From assembly GCF_029633865.1 (NCBI RefSeq), contig NC_079217.1, forward strand, positions 38,957,635 to 39,021,634: a DNA stretch of 64,000 bases, written 5' to 3'. This document shows positions 24,501-35,039 of the stretch, in pieces (position 1 is the stretch's first letter; each line of letters starts with the position of its first letter). The DNA is from Lampris incognitus (taxonomy: Eukaryota; Chordata; Actinopteri; Lampriformes; Lampridae). The notes under the pieces are model-generated. The model saw nothing but the letters and a program-made list of their open reading frames with translations, made no database searches and was not told the origin of the DNA. The position numbers and the translations under genes were made by a program.

Positions 24501-27500
24501 TGGTAGGCTAATTGAAAATGTCCAAACGCGGTAACACGTTAAGTTATTTTACAAAGAAAACAAAAATCAATCGGGCTGAAGAGAATGAAAATGAAGAATC
24601 GCGTCAGGACGATGATGTGTCTCTCACAGAGACAGGCAACATTTCAGAGCGACCTCTGCGAGAAGTGGACAATGCAGAGATGCTGGTTCAGCAGCGAGAA
24701 GCAGGCAATGCTGTGGTGTTACAACCTGCAGCTCGAGATCCTATTCTTGGTGTAGGAAACTGTTTGAATTTCGTGGAGAACGGTCCCTACCAACCTATTC
24801 TGTTATTCCCAGCAACAGGAGGGAGGAGATTTAGAAAGGAATGGTATGTTACCTACCCGTGGCTTGAGTACAGCCCCGCCCGCTGCTGATCGGGCATTCT
24901 GTTACTCATGCCGCGCATTTAGCATTGCTGGCCACAACAAAGAAGAAACGTGTCGAACGGTGGGATTTGGAAATTGGAAGAAGGCATTGGAAAATTTTGG
25001 CGACCATCAAAAATGCAATGCACATAATTTCTGCAGCTACGAAGCTGTCCGCTTACATAAATTCATTAAAAACTGGCAGCGTTGCTTCCCAAATCAGTAT
25101 AGAACATAGCAAGGTAAAAAAAATAAAAAAGTAAATGTGTTAAAGTTTTGTCACTTATTTAAAATACAAATTTGACATTGAAACCGCATGTTTTGTTTAT
25201 TGCACAATAGTTGTACTTTTACATTGATACAATTATGTGATTAAAAAAATCTTTGCCCCCCCAATTTTGGGACCCAATTGTCACCCATGCTCCCTATAGT
25301 GAAGCATGGCAGCGGCAGCATAATGCTATGGGGTTGCTTTTCATCTGCAGGCACTGGGAACCTTGTTCAAACAGGGAAGAATGGATGGAGCTAAATACAG
25401 GGGAATATTGGAAGAAAACTTTTTGCAGTCTGCCATAAAATTGAAGCTTGGTAGAAGGTTCATCTTCCAGCAGGACAGTGATCCTAAGCACAAGGCTAAA
25501 GCAACCATGGCATGGCTCAGCAACAAAAACATGAATGTTTTAGAGTGGCGAAATCAAATTCCAGACTTCAACCCCATTGAAAATCTGTGGCACATACTGA
25601 AAATCACAGTCCAGAGGCGCCATCCCACCAACCTGTACAAAGTCTGCCAAGAATGGGCAAAAATGACTCCAGAAGAATGTGCAAAGCTTGTACATACATC
25701 TTGTACATCCGCTTTCCATGTGGGAAGATGGCAACGCGAATTCACGTTCGCAGCAGCCTCACCCAGTACCAGTGTGGGCAGATGGCGGTGCGAATTCACA
25801 TTTGTGGTGGCCTCATCCAGTACCATCGACGCAGTGCCTTTGTTCACGTCTGCATCTAAGTTTTTCTTCGTTTGTCGGCTGGGAGAGCTGGCGCTGGATC
25901 GGCTGCGAGAGCTTGGTCTGCTGCACTGTGGGCCCAGGGATTGCGGCCTTGTCCGGAGCGGCACCCGAGGAGGTAACACCAAGGGCAGTCTGACAGGATG
26001 TGGAAGTGGGGCAGGCTATGCTAACTGCTCGCCCATGCAGACCGGCAGTTCCGATAACCCCGAGGGCGCTCTGGCAGCGGCCTCACCTGGCGTCGGCTGT
26101 GGTGTTTTTGATGTCGTCGTGTGGCATGCGGGGAAGTGTGTCAGGGGTGTCTGGCTGGGAGAACTGGTGCTGGATCAGCTGGGAGGGCTTGGTCTGCTTC
26201 ATCCAGTTGCCACAGGGACCATGGCCCCTGCCTGGAGCTGCGTCCGAGGAGGAAATATGGAGGGCGGTCTGACAGGACGTATAATCGGAGCTGGCTAGGC
26301 TAACTGCAAGTCCGTGCAGACCAGCGGTTCCGACAGTCATCCTGGCTAGCGTTTGTTCCCTTGGGCCAGTGTTACTCTTTACGTGGCTCGCGAGCCGCAT
26401 ACGGCTTCTGAGACTTTGTTTTGCACCTCATATAGATCCACTGATAACAATAAGAACATAGCTATAACTTACTTCTATAGGTTCCGTTTGTGTCCTGTTT
26501 TAGCACATTGAAATTAATTATCCAGCAGATGGCAGCATACTGAAGATACGTCAAAGAACGTAGGCTACGTAACAGCGTGGGATCATGGGTAGACGTGTAG
26601 CCTATGTGTGTAGCTTTATATTTGCTAAATGTTTTGCAAGCTCTGTGACTCTTTGAGGAATGCTCTTACTCATAAGTGGCTCTCCTAAGAAAATTAGTGA
26701 GTACCACTGCCTTGGACGGTGATTTTTTTTTGTTCGGATATATGTGTTAGTTTGAATATGTGTGTTCATGTAGTTCTTGAATGTGTTTTTGTCTGTATGT
26801 TGCATTGCTGTGGGCTGGGGGAAATGGCATTTTGTTTCATTTCATGTGAACAAGTACATGAGGTGAAATGAAAAATAGTGTTCCTGCTTCCTGACAGACT
26901 TACCCCAAGAGAATCATGGCTGTTATTGCAGCAAAAAGGGTACTCTACAAAGTATTGATGCTAGTTGAATACTTATGCAAGCACTGTATTTTAGTTTTTA
27001 ATTAATTTACAAAAGTCAATGAAACATAACTTATTTTGGCTTTGGGAGCATGCTGTTAGAGCTTAAGGGTTCACAAAAATAATATTGTTCAGGAACAGAT
27101 GTGTGAGTATCTTCTATAATCCAGAAATTAGTGATAACTGTCAAGGAGATTGAATACTTTTGCAAGGCACTGTATGTATGATATAGCAATTCAAAGAGTA
27201 CGATTCAAGACCGTTTACTGTGGAGAGTCAATGGAGGATTGGCCACATTCATATTTGGAGAATATTGTTGGTTGTAGGTGTGCTATACTTAGAGCCTTGG
27301 GTGGAGAACAGTTTCTTCACTGTGAATATTTGCTCCTTGCTCTGCAATAACCATAGGTTAGTGGATAACCATCAGTCACACTTTCCTTCGCAAATAGGCT
27401 TTTTCTCTTCTCTCTCTGCCTATGTCTCATTTCCTTTTTTTCCCCTGTAACCCTTTGTAGCCTATATTTTTATCTGCCTGTCAAAAGGCCTAATTACTCA

Positions 27501-30500
27501 TTATTGCTGTGGCTGAAATGTTCGCACCACATTGCAGTTTTACTTTTAGTATCAACCGAGGTCAAACTCTGGTTTTACTTTATGCTGATTTTCATCAAAA
27601 CTAGTTTGACATTTGGTTCATATGTAAAATTAGGCTTTACTATACAATTAGACAAACCTGACAAAATTTGCCTGTCCAGCTGCTTCTTTGAATTTCATCT
27701 TCACAATGTACTGTCTAATGTAACTAAGAAGGGTTATTCTGACCAACTTGCCTATTCAGAACCACCCACTAACCACAGCCAGCCAGTGATGTTGTGATGG
27801 GTGTGTCTCTGTTACTTCCTGTCTGAAACCACAGAGTTCTAAATTTGCCTCAAACCTCAGACACGGTGGCAGAAAAGAGACAAATGCAGGGATTTTTTTT
27901 TTTTGTCTGAAAATTTATGGGAGTGGAACATGCATACCTTTTTTAAGCTTAGGTTTATATCCTCAAACTGGAAAATATTTTCCCATGCTTGTTTTTATTT
28001 GTGCTCATCTCTTGCACTTTGAGTCATATCTGTTTTTCTTTTACAGAGTCCACTTATATTTCATTTTCTTCCTCCTCTGTGCACAGGGTGACTGCCGGTC
28101 CTACAGTTATGTGTGTGGTGTCACCAGTAAAGAAGCTCCGCACTGGGAGTCCCTCATGTTCCTGGCCAGGCTCATCCCTCGTATGTGTCACAGCATCAAC
28201 AGGTAACACAAATTCTCAATGACAACTTAATTTCATCCAACTACAGCAACACATTAGAAGTTTTGATTCATTCAGTTTGTTACCCTCTCTTAATCCGTCC
28301 ATCCACCCATACATCTGCCTTCTGTAGAGTTGTGTATGTATTTGGGTCCCATGTGAAGGAGCCTCCAACAGACATTACACCGACCTTCCTGACAACCGGC
28401 GTTCTGAGTACACTCAGACAGGCTGACTTTGTTGCCCACTCTATCCTCAGAGAGTCTGGTAAGTGTATCTTTACCTTGAAACATCAGAGTATTTATTATA
28501 AGTGGCTTTCTAAATACAATCATTTGGAGTCTGATTGGTAGAGGATCACGTCAGAAGTTTTGTCAAGTAAATAAGATTGCCTGTTTTGATTCCTGTTGTT
28601 AACAAAGTACCCATGAATAAGTGTAAATCTGGAAAGAAGCTATTCGCAGGATTTGCATCTTAACAATTTAGTTTATGTGGAGAAAATCAGGCATTCCTTA
28701 AATGTTTAAGAGCATAGCATGTCTTTAAATGGCATCCAACATGAGTTTCCCCTGAGTCAGTGTGCTCTTTTGTTAGCATACTTGCATCAGACAGTTAAAA
28801 TTTATAGGCACCAAAGATAGGATTTGCTGAAGATGTCCATGGATATGGCAAGTATTCAAGAAACCACTAACTTTACGTCTTCAATATTTCTGCAATAGAA
28901 TATGCTAAAAAAATGTATTATTATGCCACCGGTTACACCTTGATGAACAGATGATGCAGCTCTAATCATATATGAAATTTGATTTCTGTCTGTTGCTTCC
29001 AGATGCACATGACATATAAATGCAATTTTCGAGATCTGGTTCCAAAGATCTGTCTCCTCTGGTTGTATTTAAACCTTTATATGTGCTACTTTTGTTTCCT
29101 CTCCTTCTCCACCTCTAAACATTACTAGTTGTTTTCCACTGTTTGGAATGGATTAAGACTATGCAGAATTCCAATCACAATAGGAGCCTGACCACTTATC
29201 ATTCAAGGTCAAATAGCAACATGAGCAAAAAAAACTTGTTTTGGTGCATCAAATCCCCAAAACTGAAAGAGAGTTGGGAGGACAATGTGTAATAAAGAAA
29301 AGATTGCATGGCACTGAAGGGCAGTTAGGGTGAGAGGTTTGAAAACTGGAGGACACCACTTCATCCAGAAGTGTGAGGGGAGTGAGATGACGAGCATGGC
29401 TAGTGTTGCAGTGGTTTTAGGACGTATCCAAGTCTCAGTCAGAGAAAAGTATCCGCATCTTCTTCCATTTTCATATCTTCTTTCATATCTCCAGCTGCAG
29501 CCCATGAAAGACATAACAATTATTGTAACAAAAATTAGACTTTTCCTTTATCTTGTCCTTCTCTTCCCGCTGTATTTCATAGGCCACTCTGGTAAGGTCA
29601 GCCAGATGCCGGTCATCCTGACTCCTCTGCACTTTGACCGTGACCCCCTGCAGAAGCAGCCATCTTGCCGACGCTCTGTGGTGGTCCGCACATTCATTAC
29701 CAGCGACTTCATGACTGGGATCCCCGCTACACCTGGCAACCATATCCCAGAGGAGGTATGCAGTGGTTAAACCTCTTCAGTTTACCCATGGCTCCTAGTT
29801 AGCCTTGGTTGGTTAGCACAGACACCTGCCAGATTTCATAACCAGAACCCTCCTGAGAGTAACTAAGAATATAATCAGGGTATTTGGCATGCTTTACAAC
29901 TTCCTCTAGTTAACGCTCACTCTTAGCTAGAATGAAAAAGTTCTCTGCCTCAGCTTGGGACCATGGAATAGGTAGCATTTTGTATGACCTATTCCTTTGC
30001 TTCACCTGGACAATTTACTCCATACTACTGATATCCTGTGACCTTTTACATTGTAGTCCTTTTTAAGAACTGAACAAGTATAAATAAAGAATACATACAC
30101 TACCGTTCAAAAGTTTGGGATCACCCAAACAATTTTGTGTTTTCCATGAAAAGTCACACTTATTCACCACCATATGTTGTGAAATGAATAGAAAATAGAG
30201 TCAAGACATTGACAAGGTTAGAAATAATGATTTGTATTTGAAATAAGATTTTTTTTACATCAAACTTTGCTTTCGTCAAAGAATCCTCCATTTGCAGCAA
30301 TTACAGCATTGCAGACCTTTGGCATTCTAGCTGTTAATTTGTTGAGGTAATCTGGAGAAATTGCACCCCACGCTTCCAGAGGCAGCTCCCACAAGTTGGA
30401 TTGGTTGGATGGGCACTTCTTTGAGCAGATTGAGTTTCTGGAGCATCACATTTGTGGGGTCAATTAAACGCTCAAAATGGCCAGAAAAAGAGAACTTTCA

Positions 30501-32255
30501 TCTGAAACTCGACAGTCTATTCTTGTTCTTAGAAATGAAGGCTATTCCATGCGAGAAATTGCTAAGAAATTGAAGATTTCCTACACCGGTGTGTACTACT
30601 CCCTTCAGAGGACAGCACAAACAGGCTCTAACCAGAGTAGAAAAAGAAGTGGGAGGCCGCGTTGCACAACTGAGCAAGAAGATAAGTACATTAGAGTCTC
30701 TAATTTGAGAAACAGACGCCTCACAGGTCCCCAACTGGCATCTTCATTAAATAGTACCTGTTAGAGCCTGTTTGTGCTGTCCTCTGAAGGGAGTAGTACA
30801 CACCGGTGTAGGAAATCTTCAATTTCTTAGCAATTTCTCGCATGGAATAGCCTTCATTTCTAAGAACAAGAATAGACTGTCGAGTTTCAGATGAAAGTTC
30901 TCTTTTTCTGGCCATTTTGAGCGTTTAATTGACCCCACAAATGTGATGCTCCAGAAACTCAATCTGCTCAAAGAAGTGCCCATCCAACCAATCCAACTTG
31001 TAGGAGCTGCTTCTGGAAGCGTGGGGTGCAATTTCTCCAGATTACCTCAACAAATTAACAGGTAGAATGCCAAAGGTCTGCAATGCTGTAATTGCTGCAA
31101 ATGGAGGATTCTTTGACGAAAGCAAAGTTTGATGTAAAAAAAATCTTATTTCAAATACAAATCATTATTTCTAACCTTGTCAATGTCTTGACTCTATTTT
31201 CTATTCATTTCACAACATATGGTGGTGAATAAGTGTGACTTTTCATGGAAAACACAAAATTGTTTGGGTGATCCCAAACTTTTGAACGGTAGTGTATGTC
31301 ACCACAGCAGCTTACCAAGTAACTGGCCAAGTTATTTAGTATTTAAAAGTTACTCCTAGTGATGGGTTTCATGATGGCTTGCCTGTTCTCCATCGAGCTC
31401 TGTATTATCATTAGTCACACATTTCATCGAACTAAACCAGTTTCAAGTTTATTTCATTTATATAACACTTTTAAAACCAAAACAAGTTTTGCACCAAAGC
31501 ACTTCACAAACGGAACAAATAAATGGACAGAATAAATGAGTAGAATAAAATAAGAATAGGTGAATTCTAATTATCCTAGTACATGCAGGCAGTAAAAACA
31601 GATAAGGTAAAAACAGTTTACCAGGAGCAAAAAAAAGAAAAAGAAAAAAAGTAGAGCCAGTTACAAGATGAAAACAGGTTAATGAACGTTAAAAGCCAAG
31701 GAATAAAAACTAATGAATAGACTAAGTGTGAATCTAATTGCTAACTGAATGACCTTTTTAATAACCTAGCCCCTGTGACACTTTAACTGTTTGAATTTCC
31801 TCATTTGTTTTTCTTGTATACCTGATTTTAAATTCAATTAACTTGGACCAACATGGGGTCAAATCCCTCTTTTTTTTTCTTTTTTTTTTTTTGCTGCACA
31901 TTTACAGGAACTTGTAGGAAAAACATTTTACCTCCATTGTGCTTGTATATAGTGAATTTGACTTTATTTGATTAAATTTGGTTTAATAACCAGCCAAACA
32001 TCATCTCATCATCTGTTGTGCCTGAAAACAACTCTGAAACTGCCTTGGTTGAAGAAGTAGGCTTACAGAAATCAATTAAAAAGAGTACATTTTTTTCTCC
32101 GTCCAGTTGTTTTTGATGTTTTGGAGCTAATGTCTTTTTTTTTCTTATCCCAGGTGGTGTTAAAGATGGTAAATGAGATCAAGAAGATTCCAGGCATCTC
32201 CAGAGTCATGTATGACCTCACCTCTAAACCACCTGGCACCACTGAATGGGAGTAA
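12641..32255 (+). CDS. gmps: GMPS, GMP synthase (glutamine-hydrolysing), complete, 16 exons
   Basis: Cytosolic enzyme for the last step of GMP synthesis: XMP + ATP + glutamine to GMP. Coding exons: 12641-12667, 15329-15501, 16256-16370, 17696-17793, 18557-18660, 19587-19780, 20757-20922, 21058-21209, 21435-21608, 21919-22024, 22182-22297, 22498-22623, 28087-28202, 28328-28458, 29583-29755 and 32154-32255. They total 2073 bases (690 residues plus stop); all sites are GT/AG and all phases match. Residues 1-200 are a class I glutamine amidotransferase: [13 protein letters not shown], nucleophile Cys101 in GICYGMQ, and His187/Glu189 in FHPE. The ATP-pyrophosphatase domain starts with the P-loop SGGVDST (241-247). 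The end [19 protein letters not shown] matches vertebrate GMPS. The protein opens MALCNGDSK like the mammalian one, fixing the start. Length is close to the human 693. Introns 1, 3, 12 and 15 carry mobile elements, yet the coding frame is intact. Confidence 0.97.
12668..15328 (+). other. GMPS intron 1
   Basis: Opens with donor GTCAGT and ends CCCCACAG. The first kilobase is CpG-rich and unique-looking, as expected downstream of a housekeeping promoter. Penelope-like element 3 occupies 14195-14929. No extra exon was recognised. Confidence 0.6.
14195..14929 (+). mobile_element. Penelope-like element 3 in GMPS intron 1
   Basis: The left terminal unit (TGTCTTTATGCATGCTCAAT..., about 14196) and the right unit ending 'ccgattcaactttctgtga' are inverted relative to each other and enclose about 400 bp of decayed reverse transcriptase C-terminus: [17 protein letters not shown], then a [12 protein letters not shown]-like stretch and a linker. 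A perfect 11-base target duplication AAGGAAAAGCT lies at 14184-14194 and 14930-14940. It is in the same orientation as GMPS and internally deleted, with no endonuclease. Confidence 0.8.
17065..17271. mobile_element. 207-bp palindromic Penelope-terminus element in GMPS intron 3
   Basis: A short element made only of Penelope terminal sequence: starts 'tgtcttgatgcatgctcaat', ends 'ccagatgaactgattcgacc', with the halves inverted around about 17190 (GTGACATCTAAGTGACAACT centre). Twelve-base target duplications ACCCATGACATT / ACCCTTGACATT lie at 17053-17064 and 17272-17283. It has no coding capacity and must have moved in trans. Its termini match those around the NQO1-like retrocopy at 2193. Confidence 0.75.
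18488..18547 (+). repeat. (GT)30 microsatellite at the GMPS exon 5 acceptor
   Basis: Sixty bases of uninterrupted GT end 9 bases before the exon 5 splice acceptor (GCTCTGCCAG, exon starts 18557). It occupies the place where a polypyrimidine tract normally lies. Confidence 0.95.
23010..23372 (+). repeat. tRNA-like SINE, full length, with 11-bp target duplication
   Basis: Starts GGCGGCACGGTGGTGCAGTG (A-box-like), has a B-box-like TTTCGAACCC at about 23064-23073, a central block 'tgtggagtttgcatgttctcc', and ends 'aatggatggatggat'. Perfect 11-base duplications GAACCCATAAG flank it at 22999-23009 and 23373-23383, so it moved by LINE-type retrotransposition. Partial or full copies lie at 1635, 10672, 42491 and 60126. 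The family name is not known to me. Confidence 0.8.
23664..25690 (+). pseudogene. Tc1-type transposase, broken and interrupted
   Basis: The plus-strand frame starts [21 protein letters not shown] (helix-turn-helix), shifts frame near 23850 into [18 protein letters not shown] and [11 protein letters not shown], and reaches [14 protein letters not shown] (first catalytic Asp). A second frameshift comes at about 24170. After a short insertion and the hAT element it resumes at 25298 ([10 protein letters not shown]-like), then [14 protein letters not shown] (second Asp) and [14 protein letters not shown] (Glu). The last residues are cut off by the next insertion near 25695 and partly reappear near 26890-26960. 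The catalytic triad survives but no full protein can be made. It belongs to a different Tc1 family from the 6273 and 44900 elements. Confidence 0.85.
24330..25289 (+). mobile_element. Non-autonomous hAT element with TTF-type zinc finger
   Basis: A 960-bp insert with inverted ends CATGGGCGACA / TGTCACCCATG and a perfect 8-base target duplication CTCCCTAT (24322-24329; 25290-25297), the hallmark of hAT elements. It encodes the N-terminal part of a hAT/ZMYM-type transposase: basic start [14 protein letters not shown] (24518), an acidic linker, then after a frameshift near 24885 [35 protein letters not shown] (TTF-type zinc finger, about 24893-25020). The catalytic domain is absent. G-runs and C-runs flank the coding part. 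It sits between the first two catalytic regions of the Tc1 transposase. Confidence 0.85.
25700..26885. mobile_element. LINE-like insertion with tandem 5' units, inside Tc1
   Basis: GC-rich sequence unlike its surroundings. Two roughly 50-bp units around 'agatggcRRYGCGAATTCAC' occur at about 25728 and 25780, and two roughly 190-bp units starting 'ggctgggagarctggYgctgga' occur at about 25879 and 26150, about 270 bp apart. The right part (26780-26880) has the sequence 'gctgggggaaatggcat...gtgaaatga', which resembles the 3' tail of fish LINEs. No long reliable frame remains. The classification as a 5'/3' chimera of a decayed LINE is inference. Confidence 0.4.
26367..26709. mobile_element. hAT-type MITE
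   Basis: A 343-bp insert with short inverted ends CAGTGTTACTC / GAGTACCACTG and 8-base target duplications CCTTGGGC (26359-26366) and CCTTGGAC (26710-26717), one mismatch. No coding capacity. It lies within the LINE-like insertion, making it one of the youngest layers in the GMPS intron 12 stack. Confidence 0.65.
30098..31294. mobile_element. Foldback Tc1 palindrome in GMPS intron 15
   Basis: A 1197-bp element of the same Tc1 family as 6273-7891, rearranged into two 534-base inverted arms (30098-30631 and 30761-31294) around a 129-base spacer. Both outer ends are the inverted repeat CACTACCGTTCAAAAGTTTG with TA duplications (30096-30097; 31295-31296). Each arm carries the 3' end of the transposase gene (outer) fused to its 5' end (inner; [12 protein letters not shown] readable at 30477 plus and 30915 minus). 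Both outer ends therefore derive from the same terminus of the parent element. It codes no functional transposase and would form a very long hairpin in GMPS pre-mRNA. Confidence 0.9.
31436..31690. repeat. Possible teleost interspersed repeat
   Basis: The phrase 'tttatttcatttatataacacttttaaaacc...caaagcacttcacaaa' resembles a widespread fish repeat that begins with a 'tttatttatatagcacttt' block. Boundaries are unclear. Confidence 0.35.
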
Positions 32256-32305
32256 AATGCAACATGACAATATACAGCTACAGAGAGCGCACTTACACAC
32301 GTGTG

Positions 32306-32348
<43 letters not shown>

Positions 32349-34360
32349 ACTCAACAGAGATCAGAGAGGGCTCTGATATCAGCTCCTCTCCTCTTCCTCT
32401 TCAGTCTGTCCTTCCTCTCTACCTTCCCCTGTTCTCTTAACATCCTCCACGCACACATGATGCTCAGCTCTCCTTCCTTTATCACCCTCCCTCTCTCGAA
32501 CATTCCCATGGAAGGCAGGCATTACTGTGACCAGCGCACATGCAAAGGCGCTACTTCTCTGCTTTCCCCTCCATATGATTACACAAATTCTTTTTGGTGA
32601 CTTGGTATGATGTTAAAGTTGGTTATCGATCATGTATTGACAATTCACTTTTTGGACCCATGTGTGACAATGCATTTCTTCTTTTCCTCTGTGGAAGATA
32701 ATTTGCTGCTTCCTTGTGAGGGCGTTTGTTGAGGGCAGACGGTCACACGTTTTGAAAGTTCAGAAAGACTTTCACAGCGTACCTCAGGTTGCATTAAAGG
32801 TATTTGCAGAGCATGAAATCAAACGGTCAAGTAAAAGGAAGACCAGTAACTTAGTGGTTTTGAATGTCATCCTTTTTGTTTTATCCTTCTTTTTTTTTTA
32901 AAATCGTCTCAATGTCACAGTTCACTTTTTTTTTTGTTTTACTGTTTTAATCTTGGTTTAAGACTATTTTCCTCATGCATTCATTTTCCACCTCTACTGT
33001 ACTGAGATGGGCAAGGGCTGCATGTCCAAAGCAATCCTGAACAGAGAACCTATGTGACCAACTAATTATTATTTTAAAAAAAACAACCTTGTTTTGCCAA
33101 ACGTAGACTAAGCTGTGTTGAGGTTACATTCTGGGCTTCGGCCTTCTGAGGATCTACTGCACACTAGAACTGAAGTGAAGAAGCTAATGAGGTGATGACT
33201 ATTGCTGTCATATCACAAACACCAGTCAGCTCAGAAGATTGCTTGTTAAGTATCACGGATATACAAATGTGCAGGATGCCAAAATGGGGGAGGACCTTTT
33301 CGTGTGCCTGATTTTCTTAGTCTTTTTCTTTCATTTTCTTGATGTGAATTTACCTGGACTCACACTTGTTTCCAGAAGAGGGTATAGTAACGGTTTTCCC
33401 ATGCTGCAACATGTAAGTGTTTAACAAAAAAAAAAAAAACAAGTCTATAAGAAGGCACTCTTAACGTTAACGACGTAATTAAAATTAGAGTAGAGTTTAT
33501 AACCAGTGCTGTAAGAATCACTGTCTTTACTTTCATTGTCATTCGGCAACTCCTGCGTTGTGTGGGAGCAACTTTTTGCACATAATTTTTTTACCCGTGT
33601 TAAAGCCTTGGTGCTTTTTTGAGATATAAAAGAATAGTATGATCAGGAACCTTCATGTTTTCCACAGCAGTGTCAAATTGGGCTACCATCAAATGTTGCC
33701 ATCTCTAAAATACGGTCAATATGTTTCTCCAGACAGCATTGAGTTTTTGTTATGCATTGTTAAAATACTGATTAAATCCCAGGCTGTTGTCTTAAGTTTC
33801 ATCATTTAGTCCACAAGACATACGGCTCTCAGGTTTAACTGAGTTTCTAACAGTTTATTATACCCAACATGGAACCATTAGAGATATTCTCTTCGATTCT
33901 GTGATTCTTACAGTCTCATGCCTGCAAACTTGTCTTTGTGCCTCTCATCCTGTTATTTCCACAGTTTGTGTCAAATAAGTGCATAATACAGAACTGAACT
34001 GTTCCTTTAACGTCTTAACTGCAAATGATTTATTGTTGCTCTGTCTGTGTTGCCTTTTATACACGTGTATCTTATGACACAAATGTCTCCATAGATATCA
34101 GCGTGATATGAATGGATATTTAATGTTTTTTAGCTGGATTTTTTGTTTGTTTTTTTTTTTGTTTTTTTTTTTGCAGTATCAATGAAAATAAGTTTGCAAT
34201 TCAATGCCGGATGTTTAATTTTGGGGTTTTTTTTCTTCTGTTGACAATGAACAATGCTCATTCTCCCTAGTAATGTGCCTCAATCCAAGCCACCGCATGC
34301 AGTTTCAACTATGACATTTGTATGACAAACTCAGCTTTAATAAAGTCCATGTTGAAATTC
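32256..34360 (+). other. GMPS 3' UTR (inferred)
   Basis: After the stop at 32253-32255 there are about 2.1 kb of AT-rich sequence with a (CA)n run (32312-32345) and long T runs, then the first well-placed AATAAA at 34339-34344. No other gene feature lies in between, so this is the likely 3' UTR. Confidence 0.5.
34339..34344 (+). terminator. Candidate GMPS poly(A) signal AATAAA
   Basis: AATAAA followed 10-40 bases later by T- and GT-containing sequence, at the end of the inferred 3' UTR. The choice among possible signals is inference. Confidence 0.45.
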
Positions 34361-34550
34361 TAAACTGGCTTTTTAATGACAAGTCCATATTTTGCACTTG
34401 ATGATACTCTCCTTTCAAACATGAAATGCATCAGTCAGTAGCTCTATAATACAGTTGGTCTGTTTTGTGAATTTTTTTTTCTCACACAGATGCCCTTTTC
34501 AGTAGTGAGTAGCTCCATTAAGGAATTTAACTTACAATTGATTTGGGATA

Positions 34551-34553
<3 letters not shown>

Positions 34554-34609
<56 letters not shown>
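34554..34609. repeat. (TA)n(CA)n microsatellite
   Basis: About 21 TA units followed by CA units. It directly abuts the palindrome at 34610. Confidence 0.9.
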
Positions 34610-34821
34610 CTTGTTTCGTGCGTCGTGCACTCATCGGCTGCTAATGTGATTCAACAAAGAAAACACAGTATACGTTGCCCCACATCAATCCAGTCAGAGG
34701 AGAAAACATTTTCTTGATTGGTTGCTGTCCACCGAAATTAGGGGCGTGACGCGGGGCAACGTATACTGTGTGTTTGTTGAATCACATTAGCAGCTGATCA
34801 GTGCGCGACGCACAAAACAAG
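34610..34821. mobile_element. 212-bp imperfect palindrome, MITE-like
   Basis: Arms of about 70 bp, from 'cttgtttcgtgcgtcgtgcac' through 'gtatacgttgcccc' (to about 34682) and back from 'ggggcaacgtatac' (34753) to 'gcgacgcacaaaacaag' (34821), with few mismatches and a roughly 70-base centre. This is the shape of a small inverted-repeat element. No target duplication could be fixed because a microsatellite adjoins the left end. Confidence 0.6.
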
Positions 34822-34834
34822 CTTGTACTGCTAT

Positions 34835-34973
34835 GTATCAAAAGTTGTTTTTTTTCCTACATCTATATTGATATTCCGCTCCTCATTAGTTGCACTTTTA
34901 TCAACACCATTGATGGTTTCTGAAAAAAAAATGCTACATGTATATATCTATATCTATCTATCTATCTATAAAA

Positions 34974-35035
<62 letters not shown>
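34835..35035. repeat. Interspersed repeat followed by (CTAT)n and (TG)n
   Basis: Bases 34850-34930 are the reverse complement, with some divergence, of 40145-40215 (shared core 'actaatgaggagcggaatatcaa'). A short TATC run (about 34945-34968) and a (TG)30 run (34975-35034) follow. Confidence 0.65.

Positions 35036-35039
<4 letters not shown>

Larger units (their letters stand above)
22899..27172 (+). mobile_element. Tc1-like transposon expanded by nested insertions, GMPS intron 12
   Basis: Terminal inverted repeats CAGTTCCTTGCAAAAGTATT (left) and its near-complement ending GCAAGGCACTG (right), with TA duplications at 22897-22898 and 27173-27174. The subterminal block 'tcaccatctgttgctgaacag'-like is also inverted at the far end. 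The span is 4274 bp against about 1.6 kb usual for Tc1; the excess is a SINE (23010-23372), a short insertion near 24205-24310, a hAT element (24330-25289) and a LINE/MITE stack (about 25700-26885). Confidence 0.88.

Noticed and set aside
24512-25110. A host ZMYM-type zinc-finger gene
   Set aside because: It is enclosed by hAT inverted ends and an 8-bp target duplication, is frameshifted, and contains only the N-terminal region.
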